Shown: in pieces, positions 43,801 through 53,000 of the stretch
How positions within the stretch are numbered: the stretch's first letter is position 1
Layout of the letters: every line of letters begins with the position of its first letter
Origin: Prorocentrum cordatum
Taxonomy: Eukaryota > Sar > Dinophyceae > Prorocentrales > Prorocentraceae
Direction of reading: 5' to 3'
Assembly: GCA_963575745.1 (NCBI GenBank)
Contig: CAUYUJ010017968.1
Coordinates: 1 to 64,000 of the forward strand
Length of the DNA stretch: 64,000 bases
Translations under genes and position numbers: made by a program
The notes under the pieces: model-generated
Databases searched by the model: none
Told to the model about the DNA's origin: nothing
The model's input: the letters and a program-made list of their open reading frames with translations, nothing else

Positions 43801-45819
43801 GACTGCATCTGGAACATTATCTGGCGACGCCAATGCTTGCATATTGCACGCGTGCAGTACTTCGAAAGGATCCCACTCGTCCGGGTGGTCTCTGTGGCGC
43901 GCTCGCATGCACGCAGTTATCATGAAATTCAGCACATCCAGGTCGTCCCACGCGTGAAACACCTGTGCAGCTTGGCGTCGAAGCTCGAGCATGACCGCGC
44001 GCTGACCTTCGTCGAACACACTCTTCGGGATTTTCTGCAAGACGTGTTGCGCTGGTTCGCCACCGTGAACTACCATGCGCGCGAGGATCCCTGCGATGCT
44101 CAAAAACAAGCAGTCGCCACCACCACCGAATTCTATACCTTGGAGGTACCCCAGACTCCTGCCTGCGCCATTGTTCAACGCGGACACGTAGCGCTGCAGC
44201 GCCCCCGACACGGGCTGCGGCGAGCCTCGCGCCCACCCCAACGGCCGAGCGGCTGCGTGACTGGCGCTTCTCGTGCACGTCCTCTGTCCTTCTTGGCAGC
44301 TACGGCCAGTTGCGTCCATCGTGGCGGGCACGCGAGATGCACAGTCAGCTGCCTCGCGCCCTCTTCCGTTCGCGCTTCTCTCGTCCTCTCCTTCCGCGGT
44401 GGCGCTGCTCGGTGGCCCCGCGACGCCGCGACCGCCGGCAGCAAACCGCAGCCACGGTGCATGCCCACGTGCTCCTTCCACTCCGCGCAGGCTGCGCCAT
44501 CCTTGACCTACGCGCACCAGATGGCCCTCCGCGAACCACACGGCTGCACCTACACAACTCCCTCCGACATCGCCCAACGGCCATTTTACGAGCAGAGTTC
44601 TTTGCATGAAGTGTGCCACACTTTGCGCCTCGTACACCCAGACGAACGTTTGTTGGCAACACAACCATGCCTCGGCGGCCAACATGTTCTGCCGCGCATC
44701 CGGATCCCCCATGCTCTCCCCAGAGACCACGTGATTGGCGCAACTTCGTTCAAAACTTCTGAGAGCGTCCCTTCGCCATTGTCCTCGACGCATCTTAGCT
44801 ATTGCAATTTGGACACACTTATTCTCAAAGCGCCCCAGAGTGTCCACGTCCTCTGCCAACACCCGGAGTTCTGCACACAAAGCAGGCGACGCGTACATGG
44901 CCCACGCGACGGCCACTCGCAGCACCCCTTCGCCAACAGTCTCCGCGCCCTCCCTGTTCGGATGGCTCCTTCTCTGTTGCCTCCCTGATTTGCGGTTGCA
45001 GCCAATCCCCGGCGAGCGCCGCGCGCGAACTCTGCGAGATTTCCCCGCGCGGCGCGCTTCGCGGCCCGACGCGCGCGCAGCAAGACGCAGAAGACACGCC
45101 TGCGACGCAAAACGCGATAGTCTTTCCTTTCTGTCGTTCACGGGGCGCGTCTGGAGAGAACCTAGCCGCCGATCACCCCTCTTCTCTGTCATCGGGCGCC
45201 CCTGGGACACAATTCGCACGCGTGTCCTTCTCCCCTCGTAGAGGGTTCGCCCGTGTGCGCAATTCCAAAGGCCTCTGCCCTCTCTCTGGACCGGTGACTG
45301 CGTTTCGGACCAGAATGGCGATCGCACCCATTTTCTATGATCCACCAGAGGGGCCTGCGGAGTCAATCGCGCCAGCTTCCCCTTTGTGCCGTCCAAAACA
45401 CGGTCCTTGGGAAAAATCCGCGATAGTTTCCCCCTTCCACCGCCAAGAAACAGCGTCTGCGAAAATTGCCGCGCCGGCACACGCCGTCTGTCATCCGAAA
45501 AAGCTGCTTGGGGGGCCCTTCGAAATAGTGTCCCCCTTCTTACGTTCGCAGCCTGCATCGGAAGCTTCATCCTCCCAACCCGGTGGACGTCCAGGGCTGC
45601 TGCATCTGACCGTTTCAATGCACATCGACTCAGTATTGGATGTTTGCAGCAACGCGAACGAGTCCCGAAGGACTCTTTCGCGTTACACCCCTCCCGGGGG
45701 CCCACCTTCAGGCTAGTGGGGTGACCTCTAGGTTGAAATTGGCTCAACCGGAAAAGCCCTTGGTTGCTTAGGGTGCAACCGGTAAAACCCTCGTGGCCCG
45801 ACGGCGCCATCCCCGGCAT
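34855..45819 (-). CDS. Giant Helitron protein: OTU protease - HUH Rep - PIF1 helicase - Cys-rich tail
   Basis: One uninterrupted minus-strand frame. From the ATG at 45819 it gives 3,654 residues; the frame is open to 46038 but starts there with GTG, and a later ATG (44898) is also possible. Domains, numbered from 45819: OTU-type cysteine protease (about 555-780; GGGGDCLFLS with the nucleophile Cys, SHWIALWW with the catalytic His); Cys/His clusters (about 1190-1270); Rep-like region with the metal-binding HUH pair in SLHLHVQVF (about 1970), preceded by GMRYCPRCPDC; superfamily 1 PIF1-type helicase (GGPGTGKS about 2780, LIVDEVSM about 2875, FCGGFYQLEPP, TAHSAQG, YVAITRV about 3290); then repeated C-x2-C modules to the end. 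This is the Rep/Hel plan of Helitrons (rolling-circle transposons), and OTU domains occur in Helentron/Helitron2 members. No stop, frameshift or lost motif was seen. Confidence 0.9.
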   Translation of the reverse strand: MPGMAPSGHEGFTGCTLSNQGLFRLSQFQPRGHPTSLKVGPREGCNAKESFGTRSRCCKHPILSRCALKRSDAAALDVHRVGRMKLPMQAANVRRGTLFRRAPQAAFSDDRRRVPARQFSQTLFLGGGRGKLSRIFPKDRVLDGTKGKLARLTPQAPLVDHRKWVRSPFWSETQSPVQREGRGLWNCAHGRTLYEGRRTRVRIVSQGRPMTEKRGDRRLGSLQTRPVNDRKERLSRFASQACLLRLAARASGREARRAGKSRRVRARRSPGIGCNRKSGRQQRRSHPNREGAETVGEGVLRVAVAWAMYASPALCAELRVLAEDVDTLGRFENKCVQIAIAKMRRGQWRRDALRSFERSCANHVVSGESMGDPDARQNMLAAEAWLCCQQTFVWVYEAQSVAHFMQRTLLVKWPLGDVGGSCVGAAVWFAEGHLVRVGQGWRSLRGVEGARGHAPWLRFAAGGRGVAGPPSSATAEGEDERSANGRGREAADCASRVPATMDATGRSCQEGQRTCTRSASHAAARPLGWARGSPQPVSGALQRYVSALNNGAGRSLGYLQGIEFGGGGDCLFLSIAGILARMVVHGGEPAQHVLQKIPKSVFDEGQRAVMLELRRQAAQVFHAWDDLDVLNFMITACMRARHRDHPDEWDPFEVLHACNMQALASPDNVPDAVRAWQDEPDGDAVAIVGCTDARRGGGASQEIHVRIPRGAAGLLQLRCTLEDVMSRPGHAHWGTETDVASLSDRLQLGVLLFRDRLPSGSRSCVCSIGSEQRDFSHWIALWWEEPTHFRGAELDGRAFWTDTTLPRALRDQYAACNENAGRRVEERPRVTPPPPRMELERDVARERRRAITAESASDPGASASGALGSPPPGHEPGAQEAGARKRRRAGATVGDSGKSRKGLVAAWSGGGCGDAAGCAADCAGSAIGSAAGGGGNAAGEKGKEKDPSGSVGDGAPPADAMQQAFYNVGVDAASKDPRRTREVLVAAAAASVRRHPTVPADPDDPAQPWSQALAEDMAVELPVVHCAFVGCTWRSEVVGELCGHVREVHGSVVLPIAELVHPADEDEDLRITAAYNAIVARAVRGGAPLAAYSLHRRSLAMYAKATQQKSIASPICFLCACAFPWVEGRRGNQIAWEQPFKAAVGDPTRVVRFGDWTMKEVQARFSIDAYLRDYCHEPGNSALDLEEAWYREDFTDWLVKVPTPCGEVLILCCPEDQRCHRGCQEKGTACPECEVPLCEECKVEVETPYRRRVAATPAVPRRSLANDLMAFYAPDRMYTEGMMVMEMICCSPCITSMICFSLEVKCQNDRESSAGRENLFDSTAGFHSGRLAARGNATSFLLPWQGILRELRQLEKEGRQGGDSAVPIVGEKLGSVVQILLKVNDATSKDNLPRFIHQANARREVVKRHIKMMKHRGHRAFANVNVEAMERKADQLPQDGVPPEIVRLLPHDTTLDKLMVQKNATPCDGARDSVGAAARDMDLRTPNAVMMEKSSVDEVDANRLRQGAFEHVSGRPRAANAVVQTGALAMEAKSFALRLASTWTGRCDRPECPCGGDRDERALARTSRMGDKAANVDTETLQFRLWEMLETDATRIRCVVYPGRAMMNQFVPWFFGVAFPFCFKYGVGMPDMPEWQENARHRRGPAAPRVELALWARIMTRRVGSQFRREWRFGFTVSSVLFQSSVNMARSVRLADYRKDGETECQYSQGELEKAAVSIVDALYGTYKDPSTGKSSNVRGDFSKLKYVKSLDPIAKRLAAGASAVARKIEGTNEVRTLMRYDTHAARIAHGVPLFFTMSPDERHNLVMVRLSRSRRKDPVNRSAARELHGPTHGGLWEPSLAHKDEISGHAVTRDRRGRAGEGGSGTEGAEGDDDVDMAVPLAMLADAVPASDERRAVLARDPLAGVDGFRVIVGLVFEYILGMRYCPRCPDCECADLLGSNATAAGGCLGRVDGVYGSIEAQKSAGSLHLHVQVFVQCLHQHTPLHELLQLPTDVLEGLVEEYKRYKRNASRQEYADVEGWRGRKTEVEKAWPTYRETADLVAAPEYLHSGQTNGSGGSEGGGRKSTSGNGVTEDGDKGIEEGRTWLREYLGVWVQKGQEFRQNHVHQWSKRLQRVVPLAHCQRTDDMTQCKSFFPRTTWLVDRAVVLCRGFLKNRDMPRAGRRNMTGCLHGPMNEENLNGTLPAMLSGAVGLNFNSDLQIPYRFPVTEATHDSCVCEERCWETDRPVDMVLAAQRAQNAAAGYAADYQCKRCAPSFNEVREIKKGHHALAEQTKDRTAAYRANRHMKRFLSDMYGRGVVRSAQESANLRAYRDPRDVTGAESIKTAKTAMIPGAEAVRMAEQICADGVDVAVSASGILEADKREGSKKVRIVSKSPVYLYGMRPVDAPGAPDLAHLSLYEFLRYWRIELAAFPRAGAEVAAAASNDYQAQLTQSGIQKVRDADQERANPDADGARPGAQLKAGVDYVIKDEWGSYSWVPFPDVPELKTLRHTWVLVRNERPRNPSFHGAPQPKHGTGEEERNGLLLMVYFRAFTLLDDVDCGVPHLRDFRGAQGSWAEASLEWLKNGMPCEETKRYVQNYMGVVDLRPVTDEDLVKHEDELYSDEELDPRIVDAATRRKTHVGGASMEKEDRRTNVDAECEKEKSREAMARGDAVWGEIPSRKSGKRKKRGGDGVLRWDDAAVQKAQAVAAASRAAEGSGAGGEEGAPEVVAAKKATASSVRKWRKGLADSGLNAGQRSVVEKVADRVLAQEFGRTASGKKTDQSLSDMQPLVWMLHGGPGTGKSFVVDKIRKGLFEKELGWTHGIDFQVAALQATNASALDGNTIHSAFGLGVNKTKEKKDAAGDASAETKKKTKKEQAAQRMSQWKWLIVDEVSMVSANFMAELDSHLRSCMSAASDTRVGGDGVARPFGGVNVLFCGGFYQLEPPSGTAINALPTSYLKNARQYAPGATEDHGQYIFWGAGGEGAVQGMTELTECKRVEDQGDWFLGVQDEFRRGALSERTHNFLHGRPTDVPGSWVNGAPLCGNTRCLEDIEAIARQNELECDACKAEREKRKLVATSPEDARFREEKFLDAVAIYANQDIRCHVGKQRAVQWATQRGEQLLWVAARDRPCHGGEQRRPYTVEDKIRWLGYHEKECASLPGWLPLAKGMPVALGDHLDRSKKQLLRGRTATIHGWVLHKDEVVGDEDEEVLSHMPKMIVLDFNTKEWHLPGWEPGLYPIFPSNGRQWFLDGYRKHPVLSVKRTQFMITPALAVTAHSAQGRTMGAVIADLERGRGVSWMSSYVAITRVRRRENLLIFRPFDRRPYNAGEMPGAKKLLQVLRGESVDWDEWEAELMPRDQCERCRRRLLVEAFSKYEFQRKERPAFCKECTEEMKNADEKWCTTCRGWATRAEGEDATRHGDDRSGGAAAGGGEPRRVRTMYCAKCSHVKAKQKSRSGNAKWVECVGKVRCTNGKCLSLYDAKADMSEAQKKQNAAGQRLCRKCAAERQRTTLVSNNRKRAITLRCSNSDCLSEFQEEAGVSEAQKKHKAAGERLCRKCAEERDRATRESNNKKRKAEADAKPLTCAACGGTFSDTRHLTPNQVEHHRKTKGAKVVCGGCKELGFTARSCQAYQCSGACKRRLPKSAFPDPHNVPRDAKKGTLKCNACK
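45070..45580 (-). repeat. Degenerate ~18-residue repeats at the Helitron frame's 5' end
   Basis: Translated on the minus strand, segments such as GKLSRIFPKDRVLDGTK, GKLARLTPQAPLVDHR, RVRIVSQGRPMTEKR and ERLSRFASQACLL follow one pattern (basic - L-x-R - x2-P-Q - x-D-x-R). They precede the conserved Helitron N-terminal block and may be untranslated or a basic extension. Confidence 0.5.
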
Positions 45820-46038
45820 CCAGGGAAGTACTGCGCCCACCCCACCTAGGAGCTTGGGCTTCGTACTCCCCCTTCCCCCGGAGACGGGCCTCCCTGTCGG
45901 CCGGCCCTCTGGAGGGGCCCTGCTGTAGCCCTCAAGGCTTGAGCCTGAGATCGCGCGACGTCCGTCTTCTCGTCGCCTTTCCTCCGTTTCTCTCCTTCCT
46001 CCCCTCCCGCCCCTGGCCCCCCCCCTATCCCTTTCCAC

Positions 46039-46160
46039 CCCATGAACTTTCGCTCTACTCCTACTCGTTTGTCATCCTGATACACCGACGTCACACATAT
46101 ACACGTCGACGTCAAGCAAATACGTCACAAGAGCGGAAAAGTCCTGAACAGGGCGGAACA
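46039..46160. other. Sequence just 5' of the Helitron frame
   Basis: Contains ACGTCACACATATACACGTC, then GACGTCAAGCAAATACGTCA: clustered ACGTC words that could be regulatory or part of a terminus. Nothing firmer. Confidence 0.35.
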
Positions 46161-46204
46161 CGAGAAGCAGGAGGAGGAGGAGGAGCAGGCAGGTATCCCA
46201 CCTA

Positions 46205-46315
46205 CTCGTCCTCATGTCTTCGTCCACCTCCTCCTCCTTCTCCTCCTCCTCCTTCCTCCTCCACCTTTCTCCTCCTCCTCCTCCTCCTCCTTCCTCCTCC
46301 TCCTCCTCCTCCTCT
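46205..46315. repeat. CTC triplet microsatellite
   Basis: (CTC)n with CTT interruptions. Confidence 0.9.
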
Positions 46316-46413
46316 GAATGGGGACCAGTGCGTCGCTGCCCTCGCGAGGCTCCGCGCGGTTACGAGACGACGTGTCAGATAATCACGCTCAACGTGTCCG
46401 AAGTCGGCTCAAA

Positions 46414-46560
46414 GTAGGTCCCCGGAGCTCTCCCTGGGTCCGTCCGACGCGGTTTTGGACCCCGGGTCCGTTTCTGAGCCCCCCGGGGCCCGAGAACGAC
46501 CTCCAGACGCCGAAAGGGCCGAAAAAGCACCTAAATCGTTGTCGTCGTCCGCCGTCGTCG
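46414..46560 (+). repeat. Diverged interspersed repeat I, copy 1
   Basis: Order of words CCCCGGAG/CCTGGGTCCGTC, GGGGCCC, AAAGCACC(T/G)AAATCG, GTCGTCGTCCGCCGTCGTCG matches 46918-47045. Confidence 0.55.
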
Positions 46561-46704
46561 TCACCGTCGTCAGTCGTCCGTCGGACGGAACGCCGCTCTG
46601 CCAAACTGCAACCACGGTTCGGGGGAACGTACGAGTGACCTTTGGCAGGAGCGACCTTCGGTGCGCAAGAATCCGCTCAAAATCGACCCCCGGACACCTC
46701 CCCG

Positions 46705-46775
46705 GGTCCAAACGCACCAGTTTTCCGAGCTGTGTCCTGCCGTGGTGACGAGGGGGCCCCCCGAGGGCCACAACG
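46705..46775 (+). repeat. Interspersed repeat J, copy 1
   Basis: TCCAAACGCACCA, then GTCCTGCCGTGGTGACGAGG and CCCCCGAG match 47916-47985 (TCCAAACGCACCA, GTCCAGCCGTGGCGACTGGA, CCCCCGAG). Confidence 0.6.
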
Positions 46776-46917
46776 CCGCGTACCAAAGGTCACACCGGCG
46801 ACAGGTCACACTTACGCGTCGGCGAGTGGCGGAAACCAGGGCGACGGAAACTTGACGGCGGCTGGGGGTCTGAACTGGTTGGGTCCCCCGAACATCGGCG
46901 ACATCCCCTCAACATTT

Positions 46918-47045
46918 ATCCCCGGACCCCTCCCGGGGTCCATCTGGCCGGATCCGTTTTTGACGGCCTCGGGGCCCCAAAACCCCCGGGAGCCGACAAG
47001 GGCGACAAAACACCGAAATCGGCGTCGTCGTCCGCCGTCGTCGTA
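46918..47045 (+). repeat. Diverged interspersed repeat I, copy 2
   Basis: Counterpart of 46414-46560, ending in the shared GTCGTCGTCCGCCGTCGTCG. Confidence 0.55.
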
Positions 47046-47049
47046 GCAG

Positions 47050-48360
47050 CCCGCAGTGCATTAGCACCTCCTGACAATAACCAAAGCACGTGCACCCTGC
47101 GTGGCCGCGACCACATTTTGCTCGTTTCTCGCGGCGCGCTGCCACCACGCGACAACGGGCGAGCGAGCCGGGCCCCATCAGGAACTCGCCCTTGCTGAAA
47201 TGGCCCACAGCCTCCACCGATGCCCTCTAGTATTCGCGCTGCTCCTCCATATCTTCCTCGTTTTCCTGATCCTCTCTCTCTCTCTCCGTCGCCCATCCTC
47301 CCCGTTCTCCCCCGCCCACAGGCACAAGAGGCGAAACAAAATGAGGACAGGGAGGGGGGGCGCGCGGGAGAACCAGCAACAGCAAAAGAACACGAAAAGA
47401 CAAAAGGAGCAGCGCAACAGAAGAAGAAGGAGGCGCCAAGGAAAAGGAATGCGAGAAGGAAGAAGGGAAGGGGAAGCACGAAGAGGAGGGAAGGCGAAAG
47501 AAGACGTAGGAGGGAATACACGTCCTGCCGCAAGTCCGAGGAAAGCAGAGGCAACGCAAACTGGAAGATAATGGGTGGAGGAGAGCGGTCGACGGAAGAG
47601 GTTCGGTACATCCCCCTTGCCCCTACGCAGAGACATTCCCTCCTGACCGCATTCCCCCTTTCCTTCTCTTCCTCCTGGCTTCCTCCTTTCCTCTTCCTCC
47701 GTCTCCTCCTCCTCTTCCTCCGTTTGCTGACTCTGACACACACCTGAGCCAGCCCTCACACAGACAATGCCTTCCAGCCACACTCCCCCCACTCCGCTTT
47801 CAAGTTTGGGAGAGAGGATGCACTCGCTTCCCCTCCCCGTCCTTTTGCCTCAGTCGTTTCTTCCTTCACGACTTTGGGAACTAGGGGCAGCCCAAGAGCG
47901 CCGCAAACGGCGGGAATCCAAACGCACCACCCTTTCAAGCGGCGTCCAGCCGTGGCGACTGGAGCCCCCGAGAACCAGAAAACATGAAACCACGATCCTC
48001 CGGCCAACTCCCCCCCACTCGCGTGCTGCCACTGCCCCGTCGGCGCCCGGCAAGCCGTGCAGCAAGAACCCAAGCGAGCCGAAGACGGTGTGGACCACGC
48101 CTCCCCGCTCGGCGAGCTTGGGATGGTGGGGGCCGACGACGACGACGACGCCGACGACGACAACGAGGACTGAAGGCCGTCTCATGAGATTGTGTCGAGA
48201 CAGGGAGAACAGAACATGTAAAAGAGTCCTCCACGGGGTGGAAGGCCACAGCGATAGGCTCGCTTGCTTATACCCCCTCCACTTCCTGACTGCTCGGGGC
48301 GTCCCGACGTCGGAGATCTGCTCCGCACCTGTCTGCTCCGTCGGATATCCGCTCCGCACC
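47050..48360. other. No recognisable gene
   Basis: Arg/Lys-rich frames at 47340-47560 come from purine-rich sequence. Repeat J copy 2 lies at 47916-47985. No domain or RNA gene recognised. Confidence 0.45.
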
Positions 48361-48365
48361 AGACG

Positions 48366-48480
48366 TGGTCACGAAGATGATGATGGCGAGGCTGATGATG
48401 GGGATCATGGTGATCATGACGATGATGGTGTTGATGACGATGACGATGTTGATGATGATGGCCACCGCGAAGACATCATG
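48366..48480. repeat. GAT triplet microsatellite
   Basis: Imperfect (GAT)n. Confidence 0.88.
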
Positions 48481-48742
48481 ACTCTTTTGCGGGGCCTGTT
48501 GGATACAGTTTGGAGGTTTCGGAGCGGCCCTCGTGGACCTTTTCGGGGACTGCTCGGAGCTTCCATACGGCTCCATGCGTCTTCCCGGGGGGCCCTTCCA
48601 ACAAAAGACTTCGACTTTCGTTTCATGTTGTCTTTCTTGGGCCCTTCGTGGGTCCGTCTCGGGGGTCCCTTATGGGTCCTCTCGCAAACCACAACGAATT
48701 TGGTTTGCGCGCGGACACACGCCCGCACGGTTACATTAGAGG

Positions 48743-49285
48743 ATTCCTTGAAGAGTGTTTTCCCAAATAGTAGGTATCAGCTAAGTGGAATACATGGGAA
48801 TCCCTCTTCAAGGATGTTTTCCCAAACAATAGGTTTCATGCGAAAGCCTGGGTCCAGTTAAGTGGAGTACCTCGGAGTACCTCTTGAAGGGTGTTTTCCC
48901 AAACAATAGGTTTCATGCGACAGCCTGGGTCCAGCTCAGTGGAGTATCTCGGAGTACCTCTTCAAGGGTGTTTCCCCAAACACTGAGCTTCATGCAAAAG
49001 CCTGGGTCAAGCTAAGTGGAGTGCTCTGAGTACCTCTTCCAGGGTGCTTTTCCAAAGAATAGGCGTCAGCTAAAAGGAGTACATGGGAGTACCTCTTCAA
49101 GGGTGTTCCCCCAACAATAGGTTTCATGCAAAAGCCTGGGTCCAGCGAAGTCGAGTACCCCGGAGTACCTCTTCAAGGGCGTTCTCCCAAAGAACAGGTT
49201 TCATGCGAAAGTCTGGGTCCAGCTAAGTGGAGTACCTCGGAGTACCTCTTGAAGGGTGTTCTCCCAAACAATAGGTAGGTCGACG
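48743..49285 (+). repeat. 76-bp tandem satellite, array 1 (about 7 units)
   Basis: Unit: AAGTGGAGTACCTCGGAGTA, CCTCTTGAAGGGTGTTTTCC, CAAACAATAGGTTTCATGCG, AAAGCCTGGGTCCAGCT. Some units lack the TTTCATGCGAAAGCCTGG part and are about 58 bases. The same satellite in the same orientation lies at 53966-54321. Confidence 0.9.
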
Positions 49286-49289
49286 AAAA

Positions 49290-50034
49290 GGGGGGGGCAG
49301 AGGAAGGCAGGCGGGAGACGGGTGGACGTGGACGAGGACGCGTCTTTCTGGCAAAGCGTGAGGAAACGTGGAATACAGATCACCAGGTAGTGATTCTTTG
49401 GCGTGAGTACACGCTTGAATGGCTTCATCTTCGGCCAATTGCTGCTCCTTCAACTCCTCCGCATCCTCTTCCATATTCCTCTGCTCCCCCTCCCTCCAGC
49501 GCATGCAATTAGTCCACGGCGGCTCCCCTAAATGCGCCCACTTCAAGCTTCGGCGCGAAGCGCACGCGTCGGTGGTTGTATGCTTTGACCAGCACGGCGC
49601 GCACGCGAATGCTCTTACAGGCGGCGAGAATGGAGGAGCGGGAGCGGGCGAGACACACACAGGGAAGCTTCCGCCGAACGTGATCGGCCTGGGTTCCTGG
49701 TAGCACCAGCGAGCGCGCCTCCCCCCCCTTTCAAGAACTATCCCGAATTAGTTTCCTCCCCGTCCCCGCCGAATGCTTCTGCTTGTGGCCATTCCCATTG
49801 TTGGGATTGTCTCTTTCCTTCTTCCTGCCCTCTCCGCTGCCCCCGCTTCCCCCTCAGCGAATAGCGAAGACGCTCGAGAGCACGCCCGCGCGTGTGTCGA
49901 TGGCCGAACACTTTGACCAGCTCGCAGCCTCCGCCCCGAAAAAATCAAAGGGTGCTGCGCGCCGATTGTTCGACGCTTTGACCGGAACAACGCTCGTTCA
50001 AAGAAGCGGCAACAAACGCCTGGCAGGATCCGAA
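49290..50034. other. 3' flank of the RPA1-like gene; no gene recognised
   Basis: A minus-strand frame (49223-49660) includes an acidic coil-like stretch (EGEQRNMEEDAEELKEQQLA) but no family match. Confidence 0.4.
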
Positions 50035-53000
50035 CTAGCTCACGCGGGCACGCTTCGGAAGGGCGGTGATGTCATCGAGCGCGTCCTCTGGGATGTCCTG
50101 CTGCATCGCATCCCCGCTCTCTGCGGGCGCGACGGCCGCGCCCTGAAGCGCCGCGACGTCGCCCTCGGCGGTCTCAGCGGGATCGGCACCTGCACTCGGC
50201 TGCAAGCCGCTGCCCTCGGCCTCAAGCACGTCGTCGCTGGCAAGAACCGACGGGCCCGCATCGCCGGCGCCATCGTGGCTTTCGGCGGAATCGGCGCCTG
50301 CACTCGGATGCGCGGCGCTGCCTTCTGCCGCTGTCTTGCCGTCGTCGGAAGGAACCGGCGATCCTCCGTCAGCGCCCTGGGAAGATCCTGCGGGCAACGC
50401 ATTCCGATCTGCCGACGCCTCGTCACCCCACTGCCACCCAGGCGTCCACGACGTCCACCCTTCCGCCGACATGGCTGTGGCGTCCGACGACGAGCGGATT
50501 TCTGGTCCCGTCCACTCTTTCCAGCTCACATCTACGCCACGTGCTTCCGCAGGCCACGCGCCCCATTCAGAACAGCGGGTCCACGGAGAAGCTGGCATAG
50601 CACACGTCGTCGGCGGCGGAGACGCCGGGGCCTGCTCGGAGGTGGGAGCTCCCCGCGACCACGGAGACGCGGGCGCATCCCTGCCTACTCTGGAACTCCA
50701 CGAAGCCATGAGCCAACCATCGTTCCCACCGTCCTCGGCCGGCACAACGTTGGCTTTCGATGTCCACCTGTCCTCTGGTGCCGTCCAGTCCTTCCAGCTC
50801 CACTCGACGTCCTTGGACTCGGCAGGCCAGGATTCCCAGTGGCACCGCTGGTTCCACTGAGAGAGTGGTACTGCACTCGCCGCCGCAGGCGGTGTCGACG
50901 GAGCCTGGTTCCAAGGCCGAGTCCCAGACGACCACGACGACGTGGGCGCGGCCCCCTCTGCGGTAGAGCGCCACGGGTTCGTGCGCCATGCACGACACCA
51001 CCCGCGCTCGGGCGACGCGGCCTCGGCCAACGACCCATCCGCCTGGTCTGCATACTCCTTCGGCCACGATGTCCACTGGAAGGCGCCATGCGAGGTCGAA
51101 GCGGTGGGCTTCCGCCACTCAGCATCCCATGAACCCGGATCGGAACCGCTAGGCCACTCTGTCTTGCCGGCCACCTGTGGCTCATCCTCTGCCTGGGAAC
51201 TCAACCTCATCGCGGTGCGCTCGACGGCGCTCTGGTTCGCGAAGCCGTGGAGCCGCCCATTGGTGTACTTGAAATCCGCGTACGTGCCTCCAAGCACGTT
51301 TGGCCGTGCGAGAGCCGGGTGCGTTTTGTCAGGGGTTCTGTGCTAATCCCACCAGCCCTCTGGGCGCAGGAGGTTCAGAGCGTTTCCTTTTCCAATCTCC
51401 TTGCTTTCCCAAGGCACCCAAGACGCTCCAAGAGGCCCCCGGGGCCGCCAAGAGGCCTTCAAGACGCCCCAAGAGGCCTTCAGGAAGCTCCCAAGAGACC
51501 TCCGAAGAGAGTCCGAGAGGCATCCAAGAGGCCTCTGGCCATTCTGCTCGCCCTTTTTCCTCATCCTCCTCATTATCCTCCTCCTCCTCTTCCTCCTCCT
51601 CCTCCTCCTCCTCCTCCTCCTCCTCCTATTCCTCCTCTTCCCTCCTTCCTCCTCCCTCCTTCCCCTTGTCCCTCCTTTTCCTCCTCCTCCTCCCCCTCCT
51701 CCTCCTCCTCCTCCTCATCATCATCATCATCATCCTCTTCCGATCCCTCGTCCATCCTCGCGCTCTTGGGTAAGACGGGTGTCTCAGCCCTTTGTTACTC
51801 TGTATGCTCTCTCACTTCCCTGATCACATCAATTCGCCTGGGCATCGTGTCTGGATGGGCTGGTGGGGATACGCGAAGCGTCAAGAATTTCGCAGTTGCG
51901 CCCGCCCCTCCCCTGAGACCCCATCGGGACGGTTTCTGGTGGGAAGGACTGCTTACACACGGCATGTCACCACGACCTCGGATCATCTCCAAGATGGCCG
52001 AAGAAAGTAAAGTCCTCGAAAAGCCGCGTGGTTTTCAACGAATACGTTTACAACAGGCGCATCGCTTGAGACGTCCCCTGAACATTGCTTTCGGCTACGC
52101 GAACAGTGAAGACCGATGGTGTCACATGCGACTGTTCTTGCCAACCCATCGCCATCACCGTCACGAGTTTCGCCAGGGGCGCTCCATCGCACCAACAACT
52201 ACGAAAACGACAGAAGGACACGGTGGCGGGATTTGCCTCAGCAGCTGGATACTTCAAGAGCACGCGATCGCCTTTCACGAGACTCAGCGCGCCGACGTGC
52301 TCGGCCAACTCATCCCAAATGGAGATCGCGATGTCCCCATCGTCGAGGTCCGCCCGGATCTCCAAGTTCTTCTTCGAACTCGGCTTCACCGACTCCACGT
52401 CGGAGACCTTGGAAATGACAACAACTGCATTGTGAAGTGACTCTGGCGAGTTCAACACATCCGATTTCAGTGATCCGCCAACGCGCCCCGTGGCACGGAG
52501 TGTCCAAGTCTTCAGGCCCCTTCTGCCCCGTATACCTCCACGGAGAAACCAACTTGCACCGAAAAAGGAGGAAGCGCATTCAACCGTGAGGCGCCCGTTT
52601 CTCAACCGCCTACACAGGAGCTCAGACCACCTGGATTATGAAAGCGGCACGGGGCCCCCAAAACAACCCCAGGGACGCCAAACCATGGTCCAAGAGCCTC
52701 CGCACCTACCTCCTAGAGGTATCCATCAACCGGCATGCCCGAGGTTTCGGCGCTTATTCCCGAGCACGGTGGCGGCTGTGGCGAAAACCAGAGAATAGGA
52801 CGAGGTCCTCCACCTTGGGCTCGTACTGTGGCGGCAGGTGGTGGTTGAGAACCTTCTTGAACGTGCCGAATCGGCCTGCCTTAACGTGACGTCTCTCACG
52901 GAAGATGTCGACCTCGCCATTCTCGATGAAATACACGCTCCCTTGCTCGGCTGCAGCCACCTGGAGCGCTTCAGCGCTTCCTTCCCAAACCTTGTGCAAC

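Larger units (their letters stand above)
34855..46038 (-). mobile_element. Helitron-type rolling-circle transposon, termini not determined
   Basis: Extent given is that of the open frame only. I could not identify a convincing 5' TC or 3' hairpin-CTRR end by eye. The flanks are CTC-rich on both sides. Confidence 0.75.

Noticed and set aside
46039-46160. Possible Helitron 5' terminus
   Set aside because: A TC start followed by a convincing conserved end could not be distinguished by eye. Needs comparison with other copies.
49783-51132. 449-codon plus-strand frame opposite the Trp-rich exon
   Set aside because: It is the antisense shadow of the RPA1-like exon 3. The minus strand has splice-consistent OB-fold coding and the plus strand has none.
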